Assembly (NCBI RefSeq): GCF_018446385.1
Contig: NC_055991.1
Location: 104,019,712 to 104,083,711 of the forward strand
DNA from: Zingiber officinale
Lineage: Eukaryota; Streptophyta; Magnoliopsida; Zingiberales; Zingiberaceae
Reading direction: 5' to 3'
DNA length: 64,000 nucleotides
Positions 11,550 to 23,779 of the stretch are shown piece after piece (the stretch's first letter is position 1; each line of letters starts with the position of its first letter). Below the pieces are notes generated by a model. That model was not told the origin of the DNA, searched no databases, and saw only the letters and a list, made by a program, of their open reading frames with translations. The translations under genes were made by a program, and so were the position numbers.

Positions 11550-12564
11550 TGATCATGTCTGGAGTCTGAGTCAGACAAAGGCTAGATGAAGTGTCGCTAG
11601 CGTTGATAGAGAGGAAACTGTGATGCGGCGGTCACACGAGCTTCCCAGAACGGACCCCCACGTGGTCCTGAAGAAATACGAGGCCTGCGTCGACAATACC
11701 AGACCCTTGCACACACTCAGATAAGCACACAGAGCGTTAAGAACCAAGGAAAAAGTCCCCGGAGCAGGCTCTCAGACGCTCAAGTCAGGTACTTTTTTCC
11801 CAAAAGAACAGTGTACGAAGGAAGAAGAAAAGTAGACAAGTATGCGAGTAAGCATACCTGCGCAAGGGAGAGAACATCCCTTTTTATATGACAATATGTA
11901 CCTTCTGGAGACTGACCCCTGTTAGAGGATGTCGGGTGTCAAGACTTGTCGAGTGGTGGAGGATACGTGACCTTCTCCTATAGACCGGAGGAAGGTTCTA
12001 CAGGCAGATGATCCCAACCGATGGAATATTCCCTGACATACAACATATATTTTCTGACAGGTAGTTACGATTCCCTGACCTATTGTCGTGTAGTACCTTC
12101 TTTCCTGCCTGGGTGCGATTGAAATAGCCCTGGTTGGTCTGTTGAGTGTTGATGAACAAACTGGTTGGGCCCCTTCTGTCGGCCTTTATGATTCCGACCC
12201 CACCGAGTGTGGTAAGTTTGCTCACGTAAGCCAGCTTGACAACCCCTTGATTGGTAAAGCCAGGTCGAGTTGGGTCCTGACCGCGTTTCTTGCCGCAACC
12301 CTGGTTTCCCGACCGGGAGACCCCTCTCTGGCTTCATACACGGGATGGCTCCCGGTGGTCCCACTCCATATACCGACTGCTACACCTCTTTGTCTTCTGA
12401 CTGCCACGCCCCCTCGATTTCTGACTACCACATTTCATTGACCTTTGACTACCACACCCCCTTGTCTTCTGATTGCAACGCCCCCTTGACTTCTGACTGT
12501 CATGTCCCTTGATTTCTGATTGTCACACCCCCTTGACTAGACCCTAATACTATGCACCGTATCA
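11550..12564 (-). mobile_element. Ty3/gypsy G2 5' LTR
   Basis: About 1.0 kb bounded by TGATCA at 11550 (inner edge, next to the PBS) and ATCA at about 12564. Length, position and TGAT/ATCA termini fit the 5' LTR of the minus-strand G2 element. A TATA-like TTTTTATATGAC lies near 11880. The U3 end contains short tandem repeats (12370-12536). The outer boundary is inferred from the terminal dinucleotides and is uncertain. Confidence 0.65.
12370..12536. repeat. Short tandem repeats in G2 LTR
   Basis: Six degenerate units of about 25-30 bp share a TTTCTGACTGCCAC(A/G)CCCCC-like core (near 12376, 12419, 12446, 12468, 12491 and 12515). This is an enhancer-like repeat block at the U3 end. Confidence 0.7.
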
Positions 12565-12605
12565 TATATGATTAGTCAAAACTTGAAAGCCATAAGTAAT
12601 TAAGT
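12565..12605. other. Relic of GLP upstream sequence
   Basis: About 40 bp matching the GLP upstream copies at 15722 and 62325 (TATGATTAGTCAAAACT and the following GAAAGCC, roughly 32 of 40 positions). It lies between the outer edge of G2 and the truncated copia F. Confidence 0.5.
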
Positions 12606-12607
12606 AC

Positions 12608-13070
12608 TCAATGACAATCTTTATGCCGTTGGACTTGTTAGCCACAATATGGAGGCTCCAACTATCATCCACTTTAAGATTGCTAAGAGAATTATGTGTT
12701 ATATCAAAGGTATATGACAAATTTTGGATTGTTTTATTCATCGTGTAATAATTTTAAGCTTGAAGGATATAGCGATATTGATTGGATGGAGATATGGATG
12801 ATAAAAAGAATACTATAGAATTTGTGTTCTTTATTGGAGACACAACTTTCACTTGGATATTGAAGAAACAACTTATTGTCATATTTTTTACTTGTGAAGC
12901 AAAGTATATGGTTACGACTTAATGTGTTTGTCATACTATTTGGCTCATAAATTTATTGAAGGAGTTAAGTTTACCACAAGAAGAAGCAATCAAGATTCGA
13001 ATTGATAAAAAGTTTACAATAACACTAACAAAGAATCCAATCTTCCATGATAGAAGCAAGCATATCGATA
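12608..13070 (+). pseudogene. Copia F RNase H, first part
   Basis: Plus-strand Ty1-copia sequence starting at the end of reverse transcriptase (a LYAVGLVSHNMEAPT segment) and running through AKRIMCYIKG and the RNase H YSDIDW, CEAKYM and LTKNPIF(H)DRSKHID motifs. Frameshifts and stops are frequent. The solo LTR at 13071-14909 splits it within the SKHIDxRYH motif, and the remainder is at 14910-15080. Everything 5' of this point is missing. Confidence 0.8.
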
Positions 13071-14909
13071 TGTTGGATTTTTCGGGCCGCGAAAACCGCT
13101 TTTCGCGTCGCGGAAATCCCGAAACCCCCAGCCACGGATCCGTGCGAAGTAAAAACTTTCGAAAACAAAATTACGAGTACGAGTTTACCAACCTATAGAT
13201 CTACACTAGAATTATATGTTAAGAGTTTTACCCTTGATACGTGCCTTTCACGAATCCCGCTCGTCCAATGGTGTCGGATCTTAAGATTGTCAAAGTAGAC
13301 AACCTTCTAGAAGTATCCACACAAACACAAGAAGGAGATCACCAAACTAAAGTGTGCTAGCACCTTAGTAGGGTTCGACAAGATGAGGAGAGGGAGAGAA
13401 GAAAATGGAGCAAGGAAGAAGATGAAGGAATGAATGAGAATTACTCACAAAATGAAACTTATTCATCCATTGATGTGGCCGGCCACATTAAGAGATGTTG
13501 TAACCTCCATGGAATGCCAAGAGTCACAACTCTTGGTAACTCCCATGAGGTGGCATCTCACTTAAGCAACCATGATGATGTGGAGCATCATCATTGGCCC
13601 ACTCAATGCCAACTCACCAATGAGGTGGCATAAAGTCAATTCAAACTTGACTCTTCATCTTCCTCTCAAGTCAAGTCAAACTTGACTTAATCTCTCTCAT
13701 GGTTGATCTAATCCAACCATTTAATTCAAGCCAATTTAATATAATGAATCTAATTCATTTAATTAAATTGATTCAATGAGTCATAATCTAAATTAGACTC
13801 ATTGAACACATGAATCAAATTGAGTCCAACTCAATTAGCCTAATTAGGATTACTCTTAATCCAATTTGATTCATCAAATGAATCTAATCCTCTTGGTTCA
13901 TCATATGAACCTAATCTCCATCTAATTGTCCTTAGTGTGTGACCCTATAGGTTCTTGTAACGTTGGCAATGCCCCTAAACCCATTTAGGAGCATAAGTAA
14001 TGAGCGGTATCTAGCAACACATCATTACTACCCAAGTTACAAGAATGTTGAGATCCAACATTACCTTGTGACTACTAATTGTGACTCCTCACAATATATG
14101 ACAAGTGTCCTTCTATCCTAGACATCTAGATTGATCAATGTGAGACATAGACCATGTCATCCTCTAATCAATCTAAATCTTGAACTCCAAGTAGACTCAC
14201 TAAATTAAATGAGCTCAATATCTCATATTGACTCATTTGGGCATGGTCATGCACTTCGTGGTCTCACTCTATCAAGAATATCGATGTCTCTCCCGTCATA
14301 TAGGAGGGATAGATCCCATCTACATCACTCACATCCCTCTGCATAATTCGTTACATACCCAGTAATCGCCTTTATAGTCCACCCAGTTACAGGTGATGTT
14401 TGACAAAACCAAAGTACATAACTCCTTATGTAGGGATCCATGGTGACTTCAGGTCTAAGGACTAGTAGTCATACTAATAGCCACATGAGAAAGTATATGA
14501 CACTCATATAACGATCCATGATACTTTCTCATGGCGGGTCATTCAGTATACATTCTCTAATGCATACCCATGTGTCAACTTGATATCTCTATATCTATGA
14601 ATTGTGAGATCAAGTCATCGAGTTGACCTACATGCTAGGTTTATTACATTAACATTGTCCCTGAATGTTAATACTCGACTAGGAATGATTAAGAGTAGTG
14701 TTCCCTATATCATCTCACTATCGATTCAACCAATCGATTGACATAGGTAAGAACCTTCTACTCAAGGACGTTATTATACTTAGTTTATTTGGCACTAATA
14801 CTAGTAAACATAATAACCAAAAACCAAATATCTTTATTTATATAAGAATATGATACAATAAGTCCATAATACAATTATCAAATGATTAGCTCTAGGGCTC
14901 TAACTAACA
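13071..14909 (-). mobile_element. Solo Angela-like LTR in copia F
   Basis: An 1839-bp sequence. Read on the minus strand it begins TGTTAGTTAGAGCCC and ends AAAAATCCAACA. It is homologous, in opposite orientation, to the LTR at 58891-60662, sharing blocks such as TGAATGACCC and CATGGATCGTTATAT. Flanks are CGATA and TTATA, a decayed 5-bp duplication. Reading the RNase H frame across it restores the conserved motif, so the insertion point is well supported. The terminal 13084-13110 region has GCGAAAA/TTTTCGC inverted repeats. Confidence 0.8.
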
Positions 14910-15080
14910 TTATATACGCTATCACTAAATCAATGAGTACATCATAAGAAAAGAGGTATAAATAGAATACACAAAGTCTCATGATTAAGTTGCTAATATC
15001 TTTATCATACTACTCAAATTTGAAGACTTTATCAAGATGTGAAGTTTGCTTGGAGTCATAAAATCAAGTTTAAGAGCGAA
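14910..15080 (+). pseudogene. Copia F RNase H, last part
   Basis: Continuation of the RNase H frame after the solo LTR: RYH, EYTKSHD(Q)VA(N/D)IF, LKFEDF and the SLLGV(I/T)KSSLR end. This is the usual C-terminus of a copia polyprotein just before the 3' LTR. It contains stops. Confidence 0.75.
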
Positions 15081-15416
15081 TGTTGGAAATTAAACTTCAA
15101 TTTTGGGATTTGGGCTAAAATTGATTGAATTAATATGGAATTAGTGGGTTGATAAGGTGACAATGAGTGGATTGATTAGGTAACAATTAGTGGTAGTTAG
15201 TGGTTAAAGATAAATGATATATATTTAATGTATTTACATTAATTGAATTAGTAGGATAAAATATTGGAGTTAATGGTTTATTTGGGTTATGTAATTAGCC
15301 TAGAAATATCCTAGTTGTTTACGAAGGAAAAATGGAATGAAAAAAAAAATATTTTAAAGAGAAGTTCAAGTTTCCTTGTTTCCTCTTCCACTTCCCTCAA
15401 TTATTTTATTCCAACA
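15081..15416 (+). mobile_element. Copia F 3' LTR
   Basis: A 336-bp LTR with 8-bp inverted ends TGTTGGAA...TTCCAACA, directly after the polyprotein end. The junction with following DNA (CCAACA then AGGTTGG) recurs at 62022-62034, so the insertion is shared with another copy of the GLP upstream region. Confidence 0.8.
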
Positions 15417-15970
15417 AGGTTGGACCCATCTTTACTTCTGTATTGGGCAAGCAAAAAGGGTGTACATGGACTCAGTCATTTATGATTTTGATAATTTGTA
15501 AATTGATTGAAATGGAGAAAGTGATATCATAATTTTTTCTATGTTCTCTAAAATAATGTCCTTTACTCTTAAAAACCTTAATTTGTAGTTAGAAGGCATT
15601 TTTTTCTTTTCAAAATACAAGTTAAATAAAGTTAATATGTGAAGAAAGTATATGTGAGAAGCAAAGTAAAATTCTAGCTTAGCATCTGTAGTATTAATGA
15701 GATATTCAAGCATTACATTAGATATGATTAATCAAAACTGGAAAGCCTCAGGTAATCAAAACGTGGATGGAAATGCACTTATTCTTAGATTATTTTCCTG
15801 GATTTGGTAGCACGTCATGGTCGAAATCTTATTTGGATTATCATGCATGTACTGGATATATTCTATTAATCTGTTGCACATGCCAAGAAACGTTTACGTT
15901 GGCTATGGACGAGTTCTAACTGGAATGACCGGATCAAATCATTGAAAAAAATTATTCTAATAATTATTAC
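15417..15970 (+). promoter_or_regulatory. Displaced distal upstream region of GLP1
   Basis: Non-coding DNA homologous to the sequence upstream of GLP2 (53870-54370) and to 62028-62431. Shared landmarks include GTGGACTC(A/G)GTCATT, GATTTTGATAATTT, AAAGTGATATCATAATTTTT and CATGCCAAGAAACGTTTAC. It ends at 15970 in ATTAC, where Sirevirus A begins. GLP1 promoter DNA resumes at 41418 with ATTAT. It is therefore most simply the distal half of the GLP1 upstream region, moved 25.4 kb from its gene. Confidence 0.75.
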
Positions 15971-17413
15971 TGTTAGGACTTGCTAGTGAGGGATGAATAG
16001 TTTTGATTGTTTCTCGTCTTTACTTTGTATTCGTTGATTGAATGTGCAACGAAAATTTTGATTTAAACTTTACTCCACATACACTATACTTGAATTTTAC
16101 TTGATATTCATCTTTTTTAAATGACTAATCCAATAGTATACTCCTAGCTTACCACTTCCATTAAGAATTTCCTCCTTCTCGAAAAACTCCCGGAGATAGA
16201 AAAATCTCTTTCAAGCTTGAGCACAAGAATAAAATAAAAAACAAGAATACAAAGATAAATGAAATCGAAAATGACTTTATAATAAAAATCTTGCTTAATT
16301 TGTTTGATCCCTTATTGTTTGAAAATGCCTCTTATTGGCCTTAAAATATGACAGTTCTTTTCTCCAAATTCCCCAAGAACTAGCAGCTTCTAATCTCCAC
16401 AAAACTCCCTTTTCTATGTTACTTTTGGGTTGAAATGTGTCTTCCAATCGATTGGTCTTATCTCAATCGATTGTCACGTCAGATCTGATTATTCAAACCT
16501 ACAAAATGACTCTCTTTTACCAAACCAATTGATTGGTAAGCCACATTAATTGATTGTTGGATGTCGATCAATTATGTATCCTTTTTTTCATTGATTATAG
16601 TCAAACAATTGATTGCAGTAATTGATTGATTGCAGCTAATCCATTGTACCAATCTATTCCGGATCATTCTATGCTCCTAAAATAACCTCACAATCGGTTG
16701 CCCTTTACACCAATAGATTATCCAACCCTAAACCTTGAATCTGGGTTTAAAGTTTACTAATCGATTGTCACATCTCGTCAATCGATTGGTAACCCTTAGT
16801 ATCTTGCCTGGCATCCAGTTGATCTCAACTTAACAAGACTTCTTCTACCTAATCTCTAGTCATGTGTGATCTGTTGGGATTTCTAGTTGCTTAATATCCA
16901 ATCAACTTTGACATATTGAGACTTTTTAAAGTAAGTACTCGGTCAATCTTTAACTCACTTGGAATTTTGATCACTAAGTGTTTGGCTAACATTTGACCCA
17001 CTTGAACATTCCTCTTATCCACTTTTATTGGACTTCTAATCACCAAGTGTTTGATCAACCTTTGACCCACTTACACTTTGCTCTTGTGCTAAGTATCTGG
17101 TCCTCCATGACTCACTTAGACTTCTCATCCATGCCAAGTGTCTGGTCCTCCATGACCACTTGGGCTTTTCTATTGTGCTAATTGTCCAATCTTCCGTGAT
17201 CCACTTAGAATTCTCGTCTGTATCAAGTGTCTGATCCTTTGTGACTCATTTGGCATTTCCTCTTGTTAACTTCCCATTCGACTTTTAATCACTAAGTGTC
17301 TAATCATCTTTGATCCACTTAAATTTCTCTCTCATATATTGATCAAACATCGAATCCTAAGCTCAAGTCAACCCGAGCTTAGTTAACCTTGACCTAGGCC
17401 AATTGTACTAATA
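15971..17413 (-). mobile_element. Sirevirus A 3' LTR
   Basis: Starts TGTTAGGACTTGC and ends next to ATCTCTCCCTTT, the minus-strand polypurine tract. It is homologous to 39860-41417 over its whole length (GGGATGAATAG, CACTTGG/CACTTAGACTT series, AATCGATTG motifs). The left flank ATTAC (15966-15970) and right flank of the partner ATTAT (41418-41422) form a target duplication with one mismatch. The LTR pair is clearly diverged, so A is old. Confidence 0.85.
16446..16800. repeat. CAATCGATTG palindrome cluster in LTR A
   Basis: Repeated CCAATCGATTGG-type palindromes and degenerate forms (CAATCGATTGG, CCAATTGATTGG, CAATCGGTTG) occur throughout this part of the LTR. The partner LTR has the same cluster at 40340-40710. 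Confidence 0.8.
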
Positions 17414-18510
17414 ATCTCTCCCTTTGTGATGTTTGACAATATGTTTAAATTAGGTTTCATCCTTATACTCATGTCATAGCATGAATGAGTGTTTCATAAC
17501 TTAAACCCTACATTTTCCTTCTTTGATACATATCAATTTTTTTCTTCTGAAATTCCATTTATCTTATCTTTCCAACATCCCAATGGAGATTCTCTAACTC
17601 CCATTGTTTCTAATGCTCCACCTTGAGCATTCAACAATAACCTTTAGACATTCTTACTGAAATCATGTCTTTAAGGTGAACCTTCTACTCAAAGCATATG
17701 TTCAATTTCTATCATTGTACCAACAATGATTTGAAGTTCCTAAGTATTTATGAAATCCCAAAGTCTAAGTCATGAGGTTGAGAATTCAACTTTAAATCTA
17801 CACCTCTTCCTCAATTCCACATTATTCTCCTTTAACCATTCCTTTCTTATTTTCATTAAGAAAATTACTCTTAAATATTTATCCAAACATTTCAAAGAGT
17901 TAGGGATAGTTAAATTACCTAAACATGGCTTAACTAACTGAAATAAACTCATTTCAGCCAAAATCTATAACTACCAATTGATTGGTATCAGTTACCAATT
18001 GATTGGTATCAGTTACCAATTGATTGTTGTCTGAGCCAATCGATTGGTGTCGACTGCCAATCAATTGTTGCATATACTAATCTCTTGGTAATAGTGGTCA
18101 ATCAATTGGTATGTTTGAAATTCTAACTCAATTTCAGATCCAAATTTAAAAATTTATAAGTAATTCTATGATTTTTGAAAATTCATAAAATTTCATGTAG
18201 ATATTACTTATGTCAAACACTATAAGGAAAAAAATAATTTTTTTAATAAAAATACATCATATTTTTAAAAAATGATACAGAATTAGAAATCATTAAAAGT
18301 TCAATGTTTTACTCTAATTTTGTATCTAACTAATCAATGATGATTCCTATTACAAATAAACTTCACCAAGGTTTTCCAAAATATTTTTAAAATTATTTTT
18401 TAAAAAAATTTCAACTATGATCTATATGTTAAATGCACATGACTTACATATTAACTTTTCCTATAGTTGGTCACTACAAAATTCATTTGTTTTGATGAAA
18501 CTAATCTTAG
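17414..18510 (-). mobile_element. Sirevirus A 3' internal region
   Basis: Starts with the polypurine tract (17414-17425, minus strand). It contains no convincing ORF, and pol is not recognisable. A 21-bp unit with core ACCAATTGATTGGTATCAG is tandemly repeated about three times at 17974-18030, followed by further CAATCGATTGG palindromes to 18115. The region ends where LTR D is inserted. Confidence 0.65.
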
Positions 18511-19336
18511 TGTTGCGAAAGCAGTTTGGATCGCTAGAGGGAAGGAGGGAATAGTGACCTGCAATTAAAAATGATCTATTTCTTTTGCTAACTAACTAAG
18601 AAGGATACACACATTAAAAGAAAAATGAACACATAAAAGGAAAGAGGACACAAGATACTTGGTTACAACCTTGGGTTGTTAGTTCAAGAACGATGAAAGC
18701 TCCACAATCTTCTCCTTCTTCAGAAATGACCCAGAGGTGGAAAAGTCTCTTACAATGGTTAAGGACAAAAACAATAAAATAGAACTGAACAAATATGAAT
18801 ATGAGTGTATTATTTTTGTTCTTTGAGCTTCAGTCATATTTATAGTCTTCATCTTGATCTGACCATTGTGCCGACATGGCATGTCCAGTTGACCAAACCC
18901 TCTCCAGTCACATGGACGATGTTGACGTATCCTCAGGCTTTATCTACTTCCACAATGGCTCTAGATAACTCAATCCCCTCTGATCAACCGTATCCTCTTC
19001 AGTCGCTTGGAGGCTTGCTGACATGACCGTTTCGACAACTATCCTGCATGACTCGTCGGTTGGCTCCCAATCGCTTGGAGTTCTTCTGGTTACTTTAAAT
19101 GGTCAACCTTAGACTTGACCATTTGTTGACTTCTCCTGCACCTGGTTTCCTGAATGATTCCCGATCACTAGAGCATGTAGTTGTTTAGAATTCATCTTGA
19201 TTGCCTTGCTTAGTCTTCTTTTCAACTTCTCGTCTCTCGAATGCATCAAGCCCTTCTAGCTCTCTCCCGTGTGTCATTCTCGCTCCGTTGGAGTACTTTT
19301 TCACAGTTCCTCATACCTCGAATGCATTGAGCCCAT
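18511..19336 (-). mobile_element. LTR D, left part
   Basis: Begins TGTTGCGAAAGCAG and has a Sirevirus-type opening (GCTAGAGGGAAGG then GGGAATAG). It is related in its later part to the solo LTR at 479-1340 (CTCGTCTCTCGAATGCA and CTCTCTCCCGTG near 19228-19270, compare 1160-1210). It is cut at 19336 by the 3' LTR of element C. Its distal end is found at 36958-37049. Confidence 0.7.
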
Positions 19337-19361
19337 TGTTAGGATCGGTTGAGCTAGAGGG
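19337..19361 (-). mobile_element. Sirevirus C 3' LTR, first 25 bp
   Basis: TGTTAGGATCGGTTGAGC followed by a TAGAGGG end. This is the outer edge of the element C LTR. It is interrupted by element B, whose target duplication GAGGG occupies 19357-19361 and again 28189-28193. The LTR resumes at 28189. Confidence 0.85.
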
Positions 19362-20600
19362 TGTTGGATCGAGAAGCGCTAGAGGGGGGGTGAATAGTGC
19401 TCGCGGCTTTCACACTTTTCGAATTCGTATGAGTAAAAACAAACGCAGTGGAATTAAAGAACAAGCAGATGAACACAGTGGATTTACTTCGTTCGGAGCC
19501 TGTGACGACTCCTACTCGAAGGCCCGCGATCCTTGATCGCTTTCCGTGGGCAACAACTATAAATACGAGAATTATTACAATCTACGTACAAATTAAAACA
19601 GTAATTAAAAAAATACCGATAACACTTAGAGAATATGAATTATGGAGCTCAGGGTCGTCGGAAAGTAGTCGCAGCACTTCGGGAACCTTTCGTTAGCAGC
19701 TAATCGCGTATAGGGATCACTTGGAATGAATGGAATGAGCTGCTGGTCGAGATCCCTTATAAAGGGTGTTCAAGGCGCCTTCCACTGTTCACCAAGGCGC
19801 CTTGAATGAGCCGAGTCAGCCGCGGAGATAAGGGTTGAACTGGTCGAACCTTATCAGGTTCAAGGCGCCTTCAGCCTCTCCAAGGCGCCTTCATCAAGCT
19901 GTCCAAGGCGCCTCCAAGCTTGCTTTGCAGCCAGCTCAGGTTTTGCACCCGAGGTGCCTCCAAGCTCCATGGAGGCACCTCGGTACTGTTCATCCGAGGC
20001 CAATTTTGCACTTTGGTCCCTGCAAGATATGTTTAAACACAAAAATACCTTGCAGCACAAAGTTAGCTCATAACACATAAGTGATAGTATAAAAGTGAAA
20101 GTTTGATAGTCTCCGGACTGTCCGAGTCTAACTTCGGGTTTCCAACCGGAAACCCTAGGTCGACCCGACCCCTACTGTTCCCTCTGCGGGGAACGCGTCC
20201 TCACCTACTCCACTCAGGATATTTACCTGCTGCCAGTGCGATCCTCCAGATCGACTGGACTTTTGCTCAGCACTCGAAGCTTTCGGACTTTCTGCTGGAC
20301 ATCTGCTTCCCGGCTAGTCCAGTCTTTCACCTGGTTCGCGACACCAGGACTTTCCACCTAGGGTTACCACCCCCTAGGACTTTTGCCTGAAGCCTTCGAC
20401 CTGCCAAGACTTTCCGCATAGGGTTACCACCCCCTATGACCTAGGGTTACCACGCCCTAGGGTTTTTACCTTGCCTAACCATAGTTAGGTCTTTTCCTGA
20501 AACGCTTAACAAATTTGTTAGATCACTAAACATCTTAACTTTGAATCCTTTGCCATTATCAAAATACGAGTTCGATCGTCGGATGCTTCCCGCACCAACA
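19362..20600 (-). mobile_element. Sirevirus B 3' LTR
   Basis: 1239 bp, TGTTGGATCGAG...CGCACCAACA, nearly identical to 26941-28188 apart from a few substitutions and small indels. It is flanked outside by GAGGG. At 19750-19765 a TTATAA core lies between CCCTT and AAGGG arms. At least five AAGGCGCCTT-type palindromes follow (19772, 19794, 19862, 19882, 19905). An inverted repeat with 12-bp arms (CGAGGTGCCTCC/GGAGGCACCTCG) lies at 19950-19982. The close match of the LTRs indicates a young insertion. Confidence 0.95.
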
Positions 20601-20615
20601 ATCTCCCCCTTTTTG
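20601..20615 (-). other. Sirevirus B polypurine tract
   Basis: Read on the minus strand it is AAAAAGGGGGAGAT, immediately before the LTR start. Similar tracts recur further inside (near 20709, 20727 and 20793). Multiple polypurine tracts are a known Sirevirus trait. Confidence 0.85.
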
Positions 20616-21930
20616 ATTATGACAACTCAAATTCAAAGTTAAGTAAACAGATATGCAAGTAAAGAAAGCAAAAAGATTTTTAAGGTGAGCAAAAATGATC
20701 TTGTAAAGCTCCCCCTTAAGTATTACTCCCCCTTTAAATAATATTTTACGATTAATTGGCTACTTTTGAATTGGCTACTTTTTGAATTGGCTACTCTCCC
20801 CCTTTGTCATATATCAAAAATAAGTAATGGAATACTTAGCTTTGGTAGAATAGATATTAAAAAAATTGTTTGTTAGAAAGATAGCCAATAGATTTCTAAA
20901 GATAGAAAGAGAACTTCAAAAAACACTTAGCTTAGAAAGATAGAAAGATATTAATAAGTGATTTCATCGTTTAGCTAAGTGAGAATATCTTAGGCTAAGT
21001 GAAACAAAAATAAGTAAAGGAGATTGACTTAGCTTAATTTTGAAAATATCTTTAAAGAAATATTCTTCAAAATTGACTAAAGTATTTGCTAAAAGATTTG
21101 AAGTCACTTAGCTAAGTCTTTTGCAACTGTTTTAGTTAAATGAACAAGTGAACCTAATTTCTTTTTGAAAGAATAAAGAAGTACCAAAACTACACTTCAT
21201 TTTCAAATTGTGAATGAAAATATGAGTCAAAAGAGAAGTTTTGGAACTAAATGATTTTTGAAAGAAAATGTTGAAAGCTACTTTTGCTTAGTAGAAATTT
21301 TTAAAGTTTGCAAGAATATGCTTTTTAATACTTTTAAGTAATATGCTTTTTAATACTTTTAAGTAACGAATGAATCTTTGAAAAGCCTTAGCTTAAAAAG
21401 TTTTTTTTTTTTTAAATGAAAGTTGCTAGGTCTTTTGCAAACATTGAATTTCGAAAATATAGCTTAAGTAAAAAAAACTTAGCTTCAACTTGAATAACTT
21501 GATTTTAAAAATCGGGGTAAAATTAAGAACTTGTTAATATTTAGAACAAAGAGGGAGTAGCTAAAAATTGAGGTTAATTATTCAGTTGGTTCTTAAGTCC
21601 AAGCATGAGTCAAATTAAAGAAATTTTAAATTTTCAAATAAAATTTGGTCAGGTATTATAGCCCTATAGTACACACTTGTTTAACCTTAATAGATCCATT
21701 TCCTTCACCAACTGTCTAACCTGTAGCTACTTGTTGATTACCTAGAGGACAACATCTTTCACTTGGTTAGTCGAGTTAAGTCATTTAGTCCAGTTTGATT
21801 TGACTAAGACTGGAAGACTTGACTGGATTACTGTTAATTAAGTATTTAACGCCCAGACTCATATTGATGCATAGAAATAAGCATTCTTGAGTCCAGGTTG
21901 TACCCTATGCATCTCACGTCGTTCTACGTT
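20616..21930 (-). mobile_element. Sirevirus B 3' non-coding region
   Basis: Sequence between the end of RNase H and the LTR. It is A-rich, with repeated CTTAGCT/AGCTAAG words and repeats such as TGAATTGGCTAC (three near 20756-20800). No env-like ORF is present, unlike element C. Confidence 0.7.
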
Positions 21931-23035
21931 TTACAAGCACAAGCAAGGTATAACTAGGTGTTTGTGAGATGCTCTGGCTGTACCTATTTGTCTTCTAAGT
22001 GAGCTGAATTCAAGTTCAGGTAAGGGCTTTGTGAAGATGTCAGCTAGGTTTGATTTTGACTCAACATAGTTGAGTGCAATATCACCCTTAGCTACATGAT
22101 CCCTTACAAAATGGTGCTTCACTTCTATATGTTTACTTCTTGAGTGATGAATTGGGTTTTTCGTTAGATTTATTGAACTTATATTATCAATTGAGATTTT
22201 TGTTTTATGATACTCCAGTTGATAGTCTTTAAGAGTATGCATCATCCATAGCAATTGAGATGCGCATTCACCTAAGGCTATATATTCAGCTTCAGTGGTA
22301 GATAAAGCAACACAGTGTTGCTTTCTACTTGACCAACTTACTAGGCATTGCCATAGAAATTGACAACTACAGCTTGTGCTTTTTCTATCTAGCTTGCATC
22401 CAGCGTAGTCTGAGTCAGAATAGCCGGTTAGGTCAAGAGTGCCAGATCTAGGGTACCATAGTCCTACATTTAGAGTTCCTTTAATATACCTAAGGATTCT
22501 TTTGACAAGGGTTAAGTGAGACTTTTTTGCACTAGATTGATATCGTGCACACATACCTACTGTGAAAATTATGTTTGGTCGATTTGCAGTAAGGTACAGT
22601 AGACTTCCTATCGCACTTCGATAGTATTTCAAATCTACTGGTTTACCTTCTAAGTCTGAGTCAATTTTAGCATTAGTAGCCATTGGTGTATTAATTATCT
22701 TTGAATTCTCCATGCCAAATTTTTTAATTAATTATTTAACATATTTAGTTTGATAAATATAAATACCATATTTAGTTTGCTTAATTTGTAAACCCAAGAA
22801 AAAATTTAGTTCTCCAACCATACTCATTTCAAATTCATTTTCCATTAATTTAATGAATTCTTTTATAAATTTAGAGTTAGTTGAGCCAAAGATTATATCA
22901 TCAACATAGATTTGGGCTATGAAGATGTCTTTTTCTATGGTTTTTACAAATAGGGTCGGATCGATCTTACCCTGTTTAAAGCCTTTGGATATTAAATAAT
23001 TGGATAACCGTTCAATGAATTTTAATTTTGGTTTG
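21931..23035 (-). pseudogene. Sirevirus B reverse transcriptase end and RNase H
   Basis: Minus-strand copia pol 3' part. The RT catalytic box IYVDDIIFGSTN lies at about 22884-22916, then GELNFFLGLQIKQTKYGIY. An in-frame TAA at 22732-22734 precedes KKFGMENSK. The 260-codon frame 22713-21931 then carries YRSAIGSLLYLTANRPNI, the RNase H blocks GYSDSDYAG, TEAEYIALGE and HSRSKHIEVKHHF, and ends with FTKPLPELEF. The RT N-terminus is missing: the frame ends at a rearranged junction at 23036-23140. Not functional. Confidence 0.9.
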
Positions 23036-23056
23036 TAGAGTTAGTTGAGCCAAAGA

Positions 23057-23605
23057 TTATATCATCAACATAGATTTGGTTTGTTTTCCTTGTTGACAAG
23101 GATTACAGATTGAGTTTTCAATGAATTTTAATTTTGGCAAACCTCTAACTAGACCATTTTGACTCATTTTACAAATGAGTCTAGTGTGAGTGTGACCCAG
23201 TCTTCTGTGCCACAGTTGGGTTTCCTCTTGTTGTGTCATGAGACACTTTATTGAGGATATTGATAGGTCAATTGTGTAGATGTTATTTTTCCTAAGTCCC
23301 TTAAGTCTGATTTCAAGGTTTTCGATGTTTTTAACTAAACATTCAGATTTGTCAAAATTGACTAAGTATCCACTATCACACAATTGACTTATACTTAGTA
23401 AATTAAAGTTAAAATTTTCAACCAATAAAACATTTCGAATAATGAAGTCAGAACTAAGTTCAATATTACCTTTTCCGATTACTTTCAGTTTACCGTCGTT
23501 GCCGACTGCAACCGATCCTAAATTCTTGTATTTGAGTTTAGTAAACTTCAACTTATCTCCAGTCATGTGTCTGGAGCATCCACTATCCAACATCCATTGA
23601 TCCAA
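23057..23605 (-). pseudogene. Sirevirus B protease and GAG-pre-integrase domain
   Basis: Minus-strand copia pol 5' part, 182 codons. MDQWMLDSGCSRHMTGD contains the retropepsin D-S-G active site of copia elements. It is followed by the VGNDGKLKVIGKG strand and the GAG-pre-integrase motif LWHRRLGHTHTRL, then CNPCQQGKQTK. The last residues come from duplicated RT sequence, because the integrase core has been deleted. Without integrase this copy could only move in trans. Confidence 0.9.
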
Positions 23606-23779
23606 TTCCTACACATGAGGTAGTTGAATTGGTTTCCTTTTAATGGATTCAAAGATAGCTTATTTGAAGTAGACTCCTTAGTTTTTCTATCTCACCCAAT
23701 CTAAGTTACCAATCAATTAATCCTATGGGTGATTAAATTAATGTTTTGAAAAGTTTTGAAAAAGGTTTTAAGTCAATGA

